64,000 bases of DNA from Strobilurus pachycystidiatus (lineage: Eukaryota; Basidiomycota; Agaricomycetes; Agaricales; Physalacriaceae), in NCBI GenBank assembly GCA_019915135.1, contig JAHLMK010000007.1, forward strand, positions 1,922,001-1,986,000, written 5' to 3'. Under the pieces are notes generated by a model that saw only the letters and a program-made list of their open reading frames with translations, did not search any database and was not told the DNA's origin. A program made the translations under genes and the position numbers. Below are positions 49,361 through 60,156 of the stretch, piece by piece (the first letter of the stretch is position 1; the number at the start of each line of letters is the position of its first letter).

Positions 49361-50160
49361 CAACATCAGTACATGTTCTTGCGTCGATTTTTTTGTTGCT
49401 AGTTGACTGACCGCGATTCGCAGATGAGCTGGCGAGTACTAGTCGAAAGATGACTAGTAGACGACTGTACTGTGTGATCTCAGCAAATGACGGATAGGTC
49501 CGTCACACCTTTAACCTGTCCATCTCGATCCCAATCACGTCGACGTCGCCTCGGTCTAGCGAAGTAGCTCTCGAGACAAGTAGCCATCTATCACTGTGCC
49601 AAGGAGTCTGCCGAAGTACTTTTGGCTGACACTGATCTCCCGTGCGTATTCTTCGGGACTTGACGCTTGCTCTTCCGGGAAGACAAATGACTCTTACCGG
49701 TCGACACGCCTGGAGATAGTGGGAGGCCGGTGTAATTCAGTCCTGATGCTTAACAGCTGCGAGTCGCATTTTTTGGACAGGACTGTCATTGTGATTCCGC
49801 AAGAAGTGCTGTCCCGAGCTCAACCCCAACTCCACAGCTTCGGGAAAGGCTGACAATTTTTTTTGAAGAGCGAGGGCAAAGACCGCTTCGAGCACGTTCT
49901 TTACGAGAGACGTTCAGTTTGTACTCCGGATTCTCATCATACACGAGTCACTTGGGTGATTCAATTGTTGTTTAACGGCGGCGCCTGATTGTCACATCCC
50001 ATGCCGTTTCATCAGATTCGTATCAATGCTGTTCTTAAGACTGACTCGGAACGCCCTCTCCATCTGGTAGCATCCACTTGTTCAACTCTCACACTAGGTC
50101 GGCAAACTTCAAAGGCAACGCTCTTCCAGAAAGAAACATCCAGATTGACTCAAGGGTGCC
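49361..50160. other. 5' flank of BCS1-like gene B, duplicated spacer
   Basis: Non-coding and diverged but collinear with the 42899-43519 spacer upstream of copy A. It contains only short open frames without motifs. Confidence 0.6.
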
Positions 50161-52112
50161 ATGGCTGAGCTTGACGGCATAGTCAAGAACGGGGGCAATG
50201 GTGTGTGGATGAAGAACCTCGTTGGTGCCTCCTCTGCATTGTCCATGGGAGCTCTCTTCTCCAATCCGGCGCTACTCAAAGACAGCGTCAAACTATTCTT
50301 CTTCGGTAGCATCATTGAGACAGGAAGGCGGTGTTTCCAATGGCTGTTCAACCGCCTCAGACTTCGTACGTGTCTTCCTGAATCTCATTGGGCAGCAACA
50401 TCCCATTTGACATCCCACTCGCAGGCTACTCCATGACGGCGCACTTTGATCAACAAGATCCGGCGTATGAATGGATATTTCACTTTCTGGTGAAAATCCA
50501 CTTCCCTGCGGACATTAACAGCACTAATTTGGCATCAGACGCGTGAGAAAGTGTGGCGGCAGAGCATGGATTTTCGAGTTATCTCCAAATCATCCCAAAG
50601 GGAATGGTCAATCAATTCTGTCACTAAGACTTCCCTAGGAGGAGATGCGGAGTATATCCCCACCTATAGACTACCACAGCTGTTCCGGTGGAGGGGACAT
50701 TGGTTAGAAGTCCAAGGGTCTAGTGACACAGGCAGCGGCCGTGTCAGCGATATGAACGGGACACTCGCGTCTAGTAGCATCGTCTTGACGTAAGTGTGCC
50801 TTCAGAACTCGATACGATGGTCTTACGATCTTATCAGCGTCTTCTCCGTCGATATGTCTATACTTGCTCAGCTCATGGAGGAGGCTCGGCGAGGATACGA
50901 CGAATATAACAAGCCCCATGTGATAGTGCACTCAATCGACAACATGGGTATGGTACGTGGGTGTTGCTCGCGACGTCCGACCCTCACTAAAGCACACATG
51001 CAAATCTACAGATGGGTATGGTGCGCCGCGCGCGCCGCAGCGGGCAGGCCGGTATTTGGGGGGATGTCAAGCGCAAGGCCCGAAGACCGATTGAGTCAAT
51101 TATTCTGCCCGAAGGGGTACTTTCTTCTGTACTTCGCGATGCCCAAGACTTCATAGACTCGGAGGGTTGGTACCGCAAAGCAGGCATACCGCATAGAATG
51201 GGATTCTTGTTACACGGTCCGCCTGGTACAGGTAAAAGTACGTCTTGTGCATTCATGTTGAATATGTCGATTTCTGACAAGCCGAAAAGCTTCAACTATA
51301 TACGCTCTCGTAAGTCATTCCTAATACTCAGGCCGATGTTGGCGCTGAAGTCTTTCAGGCCAGTGAGTTGGGGTTTGAAATCTTCTCGTTGTCATTGTCT
51401 TCCCGCAAGTACGCCTGACTCCAATGGCTTGGTTCTGACTGTCATCCTCTGACTTTCTTACAGCGTCGACGATGGTTCTCTACAGAGTTATGCATCAACC
51501 GTTCCGAAACACTCCATCTTCCTGCTGGAAGACATCGACTGTGCGTTTCCGTCTCGCGAGAAGGATGAAGAAGAGCAAATCCACCAAATGCATGGGCCAG
51601 GATTTCATTCCCCGAGACCTGTGCAGTCAATGATCACGTTGAGCGGTCTGCTCAACGTGATTGACGGTGTAGGAAGTGAAGAAGGCAGACTTTTATTTGC
51701 GACGACAAACTATGTGGATCGGTTGGACGAGGCACTCTTACGGCCTGGCCGCATTGACAGGAAGATCGAGTACCACCTCGCTACAGCTGCGCAGGCCTCC
51801 GCGATCTTCCAGCGTTTCTTCCCTGCAGAGATGTATCCCGACTTCCCATTGAAAGAGCTGGCTGCAGAATTTGCGGGAAAGGTTCCAAACAACGAGTTTT
51901 CAACGGCTGAACTGCAGGGCTATCTGCTTGGAAACAAAAAGGATCCGGTTGGAAGTGCAGCTAAAATCAGCGAATGGGTAGAGAATGAGAGGCAGTTGAG
52001 ACTAGCAAAGGCTGAACGGGAGAGAGAGAGGAAGGAGAAGGCGAGGGCGGAACGAGAGCATAGGTTTGGCGGGTTGCAACCGCCGAGTGCGCCATTCGCC
52101 GTGAAAGGATAG
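50161..52112 (+). CDS. BCS1-like mitochondrial AAA ATPase, copy B
   Basis: Tandem paralog of the gene at 43520-45419. Eight exons: 50161-50365, 50425-50489, 50539-50789, 50838-50952, 51012-51237, 51290-51309, 51359-51408, 51464-52112; 526 aa. Exons 2, 4, 6 and 7 have the same lengths as in copy A (65, 115, 20 and 50 nt). Motifs: GPPGTGKT, IFLLEDIDCAF, FATTNYVDRL and RPGRIDRKIEY. It differs by an Arg-rich stretch (MVRRARRSGQAG) after the fourth intron and by a longer C-terminal tail (FGGLQPPSAPFAVKG). Both copies look intact. Client protein unknown; an assembly role in the inner mitochondrial membrane is inferred from the family. Confidence 0.9.
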
Positions 52113-52778
52113 TCTCACAAAGAGTAAATCATATACATATCCTAGTCCTTCAGAGTCCAATTTGATCTCAAAGCGATTGTTATATAACTTCCGTCGCTTT
52201 CCCAGAAACAAGGTGCCTGGGGCCGCACATAGACGCACAGCCACATGTGTACCTAACCAAAACCGCCATGTTCAATTTTGCCGCCACAAAACGTCATCCT
52301 CTGTCTGCGTCAAAATGAAAGGGCCAACGGACCAGTGGAAATGAACATTCCGTACAAGATAAGCGTCGAAAATCGAATACCCGACAAGGATCTGTCATTG
52401 CGCCACGAGAGCATGGACCTTGCCTAGTTCCCGGCGGTTCATTGTCCATATGTCGACAGTATACTCCTTTCTCTAGCAAAGGAGACATGTTACGAGATAT
52501 CTTAGCCCCCCTCGGCAGCGCTCGCCTCTCGAGTGAGTGCCTTGACATTGCCTTATCTGTCAACTAGCTTATTCGAACTCGGAGCAAGTGTCATTAACAC
52601 ACTTATTTAAGGGGATAATAATCCAGATATGTGCTCGCGAGAGCCCCGGCTTTCAATTTGCCTTGTTTTGAAAATGGACGTCCCCTTGAACGGCGTTAAT
52701 TGCTCTTGTTCTCACAATTAGCGACATCGCCTTAAGTATGGTGATTTTCGTCCTCGTTCTCTCGTCCACTTCATCGCC
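52113..52778. other. Spacer between BCS1-like B and the receptor gene
   Basis: Contains the second copy of the duplicated block (52258-52465) and the receptor promoter. No open frame with a credible CaaX end was found on either strand, although my search by eye is not exhaustive. Confidence 0.55.
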
Positions 52779-54612
52779 ATGCACGCTGAGTTGGCAATCC
52801 TTTCGCTCCTTTCGGTCGTGACCATCTCTATAATCCTATTCTATCGTCCCGTGCGAAATAATTCGACAATAATAGCGCTTGCGTTGTGGCTCTTGATCTG
52901 TAACGTTGTGTACGGGGTCGACGCCATCCTCTGGGCGAACAACACCAACATACATATTCCTGCGTGGTGCGACATTGGTGCGCCACTTTCTCCTTCCTCT
53001 GAAGCGTCGATTTGTGCTAACGAGTTTGACTAGTGACACGCATTCTTCTAGCGGCTAATGTAGCGCTACCTGGGGCTTGTCTTGGAATGTCTGTTGACCT
53101 GGAACGCATAGCATCGGCACGGTCCATGCCTGACGACTTACACACGAAGCGGATGCGTCTCATTTATGATATAACTCTATGTCTCTTGATTCCTGTATTA
53201 TACATTTCTCTTCGTGAGTGCACCTTTCCTTCGAATGTACTCGTTCCCATCTGACACTCCTTCAGACTTTATTGTCCAAGACCACCGCTTTGATATCGTC
53301 AAGGACTTTGGTTGCGTCGCCTCGATATATCCTTCGACGGTCAGTACTCTAATGATGATCCTCCCTTCCGTCATCATCTGCATGGTAGCATTGTCCTTCT
53401 CTGGTACGAAATCGTCCAGCCAATTTTTGTTTACCATCTTAGAACATTACGACTAGGCTGGGCTATCCACTCGACATATCGACGAACATCTACCGACCTG
53501 GCCAACCACCTTGCGTCGAGGTCAAACTTCTCCATCATCGGCTTCCGCACTCGCCTGGGCGTCGCATTCTTGATTGCTTTGGTGTCATTGGTGTCCACCT
53601 CTATTTCTGTCAGCTCAGCCGGCGCAGGCTCTTCCTCTAGCTGGGCCTCCTGGACAACAACTCACCAAGACGTCGGCGTGATTGATGTAACCGACAATGT
53701 CCGCGCTGTCCAGTCAGCCTGGTTCGGTGTCTTCGTTATATCATTCCTGTTCATCATGTCTTCCGTGGTCGAGTTGAAGAGACTAGAGAATTGGAGCAGA
53801 TGCATCCCAAGCGCGTTCGCCAAAGTTGGCAGGCGAAGCCCTTCGCGAGACGTTATTCTTCCTGTGTATGTCGTCTTGTCCTTTTCCTTCATTTAACTTG
53901 ATCTGATGTATCTTTCAGTGGAAGGAACGACATGTCAATGACCTCCTTGTCTGATAGACACTCCCAGCCACACACTGTTCATTTAGTCTCAGGCTGGGAC
54001 GAGATGCTGCATGCCCGACCTGGCAAGAAAGCGCGCCCGCCGCTTTTGTCCATCGTGTCTCAGTCAGATAACGAACACTCGCATTACGACGACCTATTCG
54101 CTGCCGATACTATGCGATACCTTCAATCACCTGTCGCTCAGAATCTTGGTATTACCAGTCCCAGTCCCACTTCCTATTCGAAGAATCCCTCACCTGTCCC
54201 ATCTTTCCCATCATGTCCCAGCCCAACGCCCTCAGAGTCTATGCCCAGATTGTCTCCAGAGCCTGTGCCGGCAGTGTCGTCTTCCATCGCCGAGTGGGAT
54301 GCCACTTTGTATCGCCGCCGCCCTTCTGTGCCCGAGGACGCATTCCCCGAGGATGCGGCATCGACGATATCGACTCTGTACGATATTCCATGGCCACTAC
54401 CACCCAGCCAGGCACTCCCTCCGCGTGGCAGCAATCGTTTCTCTACCATCGACGGGACAGAGTACCCTATCACGCGTGCTCTGCTCGAGCAGAGGAAGAG
54501 TCCTCCGGTGAGGATCTCGTCGAAGCGGTTTTCCTCAGTGAAGACCGTGCCGGAGAACGCCAGCATGAGTTTCGATACCACTATATTTTCTGGGCGTCGT
54601 CAAGACGTCTAG
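52779..54612 (+). CDS. STE3: STE3-type pheromone receptor (seven-transmembrane GPCR)
   Basis: G-protein-coupled receptor for lipid-modified peptide pheromones; in basidiomycetes such genes define the P/R (B) mating type or are non-mating-type homologs. Exons: 52779-52977, 53034-53213, 53266-53403, 53457-53865, 53919-54612; 539 aa. Hydrophobic helices start with LAILSLLSVVTISIILFY. Family signatures are IYDITLCLLIPVLYISLHFI, VQDHRFDIVKDFGC and ALSFSGWAIH with an FRTRL-like segment before helix 6. A roughly 230-residue Ser/Pro-rich cytoplasmic tail follows. The intron ending at 53456 was chosen because its neighbours restore the conserved Gly-x-Ala-Ile-His context. No pheromone precursor gene was recognised nearby. 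A decayed second receptor lies at 45476-45780. Confidence 0.92.
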
Positions 54613-55339
54613 ACATGAATCTCGCTTACATCTACTACACTGTATCCATAGTCTTCTTTTCGACCTTCTCCCCGTGAAAGCATGTGCTAGAGGCAGCGCT
54701 TTCACGACCTTCTCAAAGTATGTTCGCTGTAGATATGTATCCACTACTTGTAGCTACTGTTTTAAATATGTATCCATGTTCTTCCCCTTCCTGTATACAG
54801 AACAATGACCATTTCTTACTGAAAGTGCAGAACAAGGGTGCACAGCCACCGAAATTGGGCATTGTTTGTATCTAGCCTACCGTTGGGCCACACGGCCCTG
54901 GTCAGACACGCTCTCGTCGGAACCCCCATCACGCTTTCAGTTTGGACGCCGCCTGTTTGCCACCTTTTCTCGCGATTACCGCGTCGACTGCCCCGTGTCT
55001 GCTTGCAGTTACATGTCATTCGCGGGCACACCATTAGGCCAAGGCAGACGTCTGGATCACAGCACCTTTCTCGGCAAAACGACGACGACCGAGCGGCCGA
55101 TTCCGACCTCGTACTCATTTGGGTGAGCCGCCGCGCGTTGGCGACGCCGCTGCCCGCCGCTGACCTGTTGCAGCGCCCCCGCCCTCGGCACTCGATCGCC
55201 GCCGAAAGCAACGACCGCACGTGAGCGTCCAAAATCTGCGACCGATCACGACGACCCACTTACGACAAGGCCAGAAAACTGGGCCGTCAACGACACCTCC
55301 GTCAACATTGCCTCCGCCTTCTACCAGGCCGCCTCCGAC
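54613..55339. other. Intergenic / 5' region of the SUN-domain gene
   Basis: The 727 bp hold open frames in several phases from 54838 on, none with motifs. The GC-rich right part (55080-55339) may be 5' UTR or an unrecognised first exon of the SUN gene. Confidence 0.45.
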
Positions 55340-57779
55340 ATGACCACCCCCAACGCCTCCTGGGCGTCGGGCTCCACGCGTACCAACCTCGTGCCCCGCA
55401 GCACCTCCGTCGAATACGAGGCTGCCGCCCCCGCACACCGCCGCTTTCCCGCCCCGCCCAGACGACTCGGGGCGACCACCGCCTCCGCAGCACCCGCCAG
55501 CGGCAGGGCACTCACCAAATCCGTATCAGCCACCATCGTCCCCGACTCGGAGGGCGAGGACAATGGGCCACCCAAACAACGCGGAAAGACGCCTCTGCAA
55601 TCCGTGGTCGACAATGCATCACAGCTCCTGTCCCAGACTGCACAATCCGCATCTTTTTACGTACGGCAGCGCTCGCAGGAGCCCTCCGTCGAGAACGTCA
55701 ACGCCTCCTACGACTATTCCCAGGAAGAGCGGGATTTCCAGAACCAGAAACGCAAGGCCACCCAGAAGCGCGGTGGCATCTCGACGGACAATAAGGCGTA
55801 CAAGCCGTCCAAGTCGGACCTGGAGGACTCTGACGAAGATTTCAACGACGACGACCACCGCCGGCGCAAGGCCAAGAAGAAGGAGGCCGGCCGTGTCAGC
55901 ACGCTCCCAACCATTGGCGAAACGAAACGGAGAAAGAAGAAGGCCAAGGCTCCCAAGGCTGCTGGACAGCAAGGGAGTGGCGACGAAGAAGAGGATGAAG
56001 ATGAAGTATGTTTGGTCTCAATTCTTTTTCACTTTTCTCAACAACAATTCTCTACAGCAACACTCTGCGCACGGCTCGCATCGCAGCTCCATACTTCCTC
56101 GATATACATCGCGGCCGCCCTCTAATCCCCGTGATTCCATCCAGCCGCCAGAACTCCCACCACCAGACACCTCGATAGACGTCGAGGGCCTTCAGTCAAT
56201 ACCAGAACACGAGGAAGACTCCTTCGACGAACATCCGACCCCACACAGACGTTCCGCCTCCGTTGGTATTGGTGCCGCCCTTGGCCTCGGTATTCACAAG
56301 ACTTACCGTGGCATCGGCAATGTCATTGACTCGGGCAATTGGGGTGTCTCTGGCGCACTCTATCTATGCGGACGAATATTGGGGGGTATTCTCAGGGTTC
56401 TAGTCATGAAGCCCATCGGCTGGTTCTTGCGAGGATCCTTCAACGGGCTCTTCAGGTATCTTGTGATCAGCTTAGCCATTCTCGGCGCCTGGTACTTCGT
56501 GCAGGAACCCATGCTTCGACTCGTACCCTCCCTTCCTTCGCGCTCGTATCGCCCTCCCGAAGCCCCTGCTGCCGATATCTCCGAGCTCAACACACGACTA
56601 TTGAGCATCGAGAACGCCCTCTCTTCCGTGGTCAAAGACTCGGACCGGATGAGGTCAAAGGTGGAGTCTGAAGCGCGTCTGCATGCCGACGTCACGAGTC
56701 GCTTGGGACAACTGGAGACCAAGGTGCAGAGGGAGAATGCACGTTCCGCTGAGGCGGAAAACAACTACCGGGATGCAGCTAGTAGCTCCATGCAAGCTCT
56801 CCGCAAAGAGATGGAGCTTCTGCAGTCTCAGTTACACAACCACGAGCCGTCGACGCACTCCGGTAGTGATGAGGAGGCACGCTCGAAACTCAAGGCGCTC
56901 GAAGACCGGCTGGGCTCGGTTGAGGGAGGCGTGAAGGATGCCCTCGAGCTCGCCAAAACGGGGGCGAAAGCAGGCTCCACTGTTGCGAGTCTCTCCTGGA
57001 TCAACAACCTCGACAAGAAGGGCCTCAGCATCAAATCCTCCGATGGGAAGGACGTGACGAGCATCATCGCCCAGCTCGTCAAGTCGGCTCTGTCCATACA
57101 GAGCAAGGACATCCTTGCGAAACCGGATTACGCGCTAAGCTCCACAGGCGGACGTGTTATCCCAGGCCAAACCAGTCCTTCCGTCGAAGTCATTCTGCCA
57201 GAGGGCGGCAAGGGGATCGGCCGACCTCCCGTTACTGCCCTTCACCACGAACTCCACGCTGGACACTGTTGGCCATTCGGTGGATCATCGGGAAGATTGG
57301 GCGTCGCCCTCGCTGCGCCGGTGTACATCCACGAGGTCGCCATCGACCACGTTCCCAAGGAGGTTGCACACGATATGCGCACGGCACCACGTGCAATGGA
57401 GGTGTGGGGCCAGATCGATGGGAAGTACAACGCGGAGAAGGTTGCTGCGTGGCGTGCAGAGAAGGCGAGCAAACGGCAGGAGGCGCTGAAACGCGGCGAG
57501 GCCGTTGAGGAGGAGGTGCACCCGAAGGAGTACCCTGCGAAGCTGTGGGTCAAGATTGCGAGTTTCAGCTACAACATCTACGACGCGGACCATGTTCAGA
57601 CGTTCCCGGTCTTTGAGGAGATCAGGGCATTGGGTGTGGATTTCGGCATCGTTAACTTGCGGGTGCTGAATAATTGGGGGATGGAGGACTACACTTGCCT
57701 CTACCGGTTCCGGGTGCATGGAGAGCAGCTTCGTGGACCTCCACCGCCTTTATCGGAGGACGTGCTCAAGTCCTCATAG
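55340..57779 (+). CDS. SAD1: SUN-domain nuclear envelope protein (Sad1-like)
   Basis: Inner nuclear membrane half of the LINC bridge that connects nucleus and cytoskeleton or spindle pole body. Two exons, 55340-56005 and 56058-57779, give 795 aa. Order: a basic, disordered nucleoplasmic N-terminus with KRRKKKAKAPK; hydrophobic segments around residues 330-390 (VSGALYLCGRILGGILRVLV and FRYLVISLAILGAWYFV); a coiled coil (residues 420-520, heptads in LNTRLLSIENALSS and LKALEDRLGSVEGG). The C-terminal SUN domain contains HCWPFGGSSGRLGVALAAP, IDHVPKEVA and VNLRVLNNWGMEDYTCLYRF. The start could lie further upstream. Confidence 0.93.
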
Positions 57780-58222
57780 ACTCTACAACATGACATGACT
57801 CCTTACGACCCATTCACTTTCATTGTGTTGTTCTATCTACTTATCATTGTGCTCTCTTTATTTCCTTTCTCATTATCTGTATCATGCTTCATTAGGTTAC
57901 AAGTAGACATGTCACTGGACTGCAGTTGCTTTCGTTGTTGTTCCCATGTCGCGTCTTGTACATATAGCTCAAGAGTATCAATACTTATCATACAGGCAAC
58001 CATATCACGGCCTGGGTACTGAATTTTGAAGGTGAAAGCCTCTTGGTACCAAAGGCTTCTGTTTCTATATGTTATCGAGCACCGAGTGATCTGCCTTGGC
58101 CGCGAGGCCCAACGACGACGCTGAGTGTATACCAGTTGATCTTTGACGGCATGTAGCGTATGTCCCTGTTCTTCGCTCGACCACAACCATCATGATCAAC
58201 ACCGTCTCTAGCTCTTGACTAC
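57780..58222. other. Intergenic, nothing recognised
   Basis: A 443-bp AT-rich spacer. Its last 40 bp belong to the segment that is duplicated at 59761-59905. Confidence 0.45.
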
Positions 58223-59444
58223 ATGACTGTAACTCTCGTCTCGAAACTCAGTGATAGTAAAGCTCTGCCACACCATCGTGCAGCCTCTATCACAAAACTT
58301 GCTAAATGCACAACTCCTCCGCTCGATCAGTACACCTGGCCGGCTGAGTTCAACATCGTCCTGACGGAGATCCTGAGCGACAGCAGACACTCGACTGTCT
58401 ACGGAGCCCAATTTGAGACTGACGGTGGTGACGCTTGGCAAGAGGATGGCAAACAAGTGGATTGTGCTATCAAGATGGGGAACTTAAAGGCCATATCTAG
58501 AGAGGCGTTGTGCTATTCCCGCATGGAGAGCCTCCAGGGAAGCGTTCTACTGCGCATGTTTGGTTTTTTCAAAGCCTTTGATGGGACAGTGGATGGCCTG
58601 GGATGCCTAGTTTTGGAGCGGTTCGGGAAGGCCCTCGAAATACCGCTGGACACGCTGGAGAGGTCGGAGAAGTAGGTTTCCGTCCTTCACTCTTGACGTT
58701 CCTAATGCGAGCTGGGCTATAGATTCACTATTCTCTCCCATTTACAGGCAATGCATGACAAGGGATACCTGCATCGCAACTTGGAGGCGAGCAATATCCT
58801 CTATCACGATCAGGAATTCCGTATCATAGACCTCCAGGATATGATTCAAGAACACGATTGTGGCCGTCCAGCTTCTTCGTTCGATTTCGCTCAGCTGCTC
58901 TCCGACTGGCACCTTGACGGGCGCGTGTTCGAAGAATTATGTGATTTTCTCTTCGTGGAGGCTTGCAAACGCTTACATTATTTCGACAATGGTGCCGCGG
59001 TTATCCTTTGTCTCTACGCGGTTTTGGCTAACAAACGTCCGTCAGACGTTATCAATATCCACGACTTTCATTTCAAGCGAAGTGACGCCCTGCCGAAGGA
59101 GCGTTTGATGTTTGCAATATACCCCCACTTTCTCCCCGCTTATTATCGCAGTGGACCTGAGCTGGAATCTATGATGGAGGAGTATTACAAGCACATCCAG
59201 AGGCTGGTATCACAGGGGTGCAATTTTGAGGAACTTGAGGCACAGGCCCCAGCCCTCATCGAAGAGGTCCGAAGGGCTGCAAGGGACAAGTGTGTTCTCT
59301 GTCTCTTAGCTGTACCAGATACTTAACGATAATAGGAAGGCGGAGCCTCCCTGTCGTTATAGTTTGTGTACTCCCGAAGAGGTTGAGAGGACATGTAACC
59401 GCCAACTTGGTCTCTATGACGTCCCTCGTGATATGCTACCCTAG
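58223..59444 (+). CDS. Kinase-fold protein lacking the catalytic HRD aspartate
   Basis: Three exons are proposed: 58223-58671, 58723-59289, 59336-59444; 374 aa. If the last intron is not used, the frame stops at 59326. Kinase-like features are a start with ILSDSRHSTVYGAQF (nucleotide loop region), VDCAIKMG (lysine strand), LGCLVLERFGKAL (hinge), LHRNLEASNILYH (catalytic loop with Asn where kinases have Asp) and FRIIDLQDM (DFG position reads DLQ). The missing aspartate suggests a pseudokinase. The family is common in Agaricomycetes, with unknown function. A 5' relic copy lies 1.5 kb downstream. Confidence 0.75.
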
Positions 59445-60156
59445 AGCTAGTACCACTGTAACATCGTAAATTTCATCCCAATACCATCCTTATTCTGCCT
59501 CTTGTCTTGACGCTATATTGCACTATAACCAAAGCTTGTTCTACTGTCGCGACAAACACGCGAGTTGCGAGTTTTGGACGGTCTGTATGCAGTGACAGGA
59601 AGACACTGCTCGAATTTGAACAGAAAATATACTGGCTCACGCAAGCGCTCAGTGTGGCGTGTCAAGCCCCCGTAACTTCTCACTCAGCAGTGCCATGAAC
59701 ATTGCCTCTGGCTCAGTTGATCCCTGTTGATCCTGGCGAGGCGCATAGCGTCCCTGATCCTGTCTTGACCATAACCATTACGATCATTGCCGTCTCCAGG
59801 CATGAATCTTATCTCGAAACCCAGTGAAGCTCTGGCAGCAGCATCTATCACCAAGGTTGTTACATGCAAAACTCCTCCGCTCAATCAGTGAACCTGGCCA
59901 GCAACGAAAGATCAAGACAGAGACAGCAGACAAACCTTTTCAGCCGCCCAACGGTCAAAGGCACCTTATCTGCACCAAGAAACCATTTTGAAAGCAAACA
60001 CCAAAACACAGCAGAACAAGTTCACAGACTGATGATAATGAGCGTGGGGGTTGTAACAGAGGGAAGGAGTCGCGGCGTTTGCAATTATCTACTGAACATA
60101 AAGGTCTCATTAGTTACGGGTATGATTAGAATAAGAAGGAAGAAAAAGAAACAAAC
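59445..60156. other. Intergenic region between kinase-like and protease-like genes
   Basis: Apart from the kinase relic at 59761-59905, no feature is seen. The right end (59900-60156) is the A-rich 3' flank of the minus-strand gene. Confidence 0.5.
59761..59905 (+). pseudogene. 5' relic copy of the kinase-like gene
   Basis: This stretch follows 58183-58345 closely: a (T/C)GACCA(T/C)AACCAT(C/T)A word, an ATG at 59801 followed by TCTCGAAACxCAGTG, then ATCTATCAC, and CAAAACTCCTCCGCTC against CACAACTCCTCCGCTC. Homology stops soon after, where the real gene continues into its kinase domain. It is a truncated partial duplication in the same orientation, with no open frame of useful length. Confidence 0.8.

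Noticed and set aside
52480..52570. Minus-strand frame that seemed to end in a Cys-Leu-Leu-Cys CaaX-like motif
   Set aside because: It depended on miscounting a run of six cytosines; with the right count the frame does not end there.
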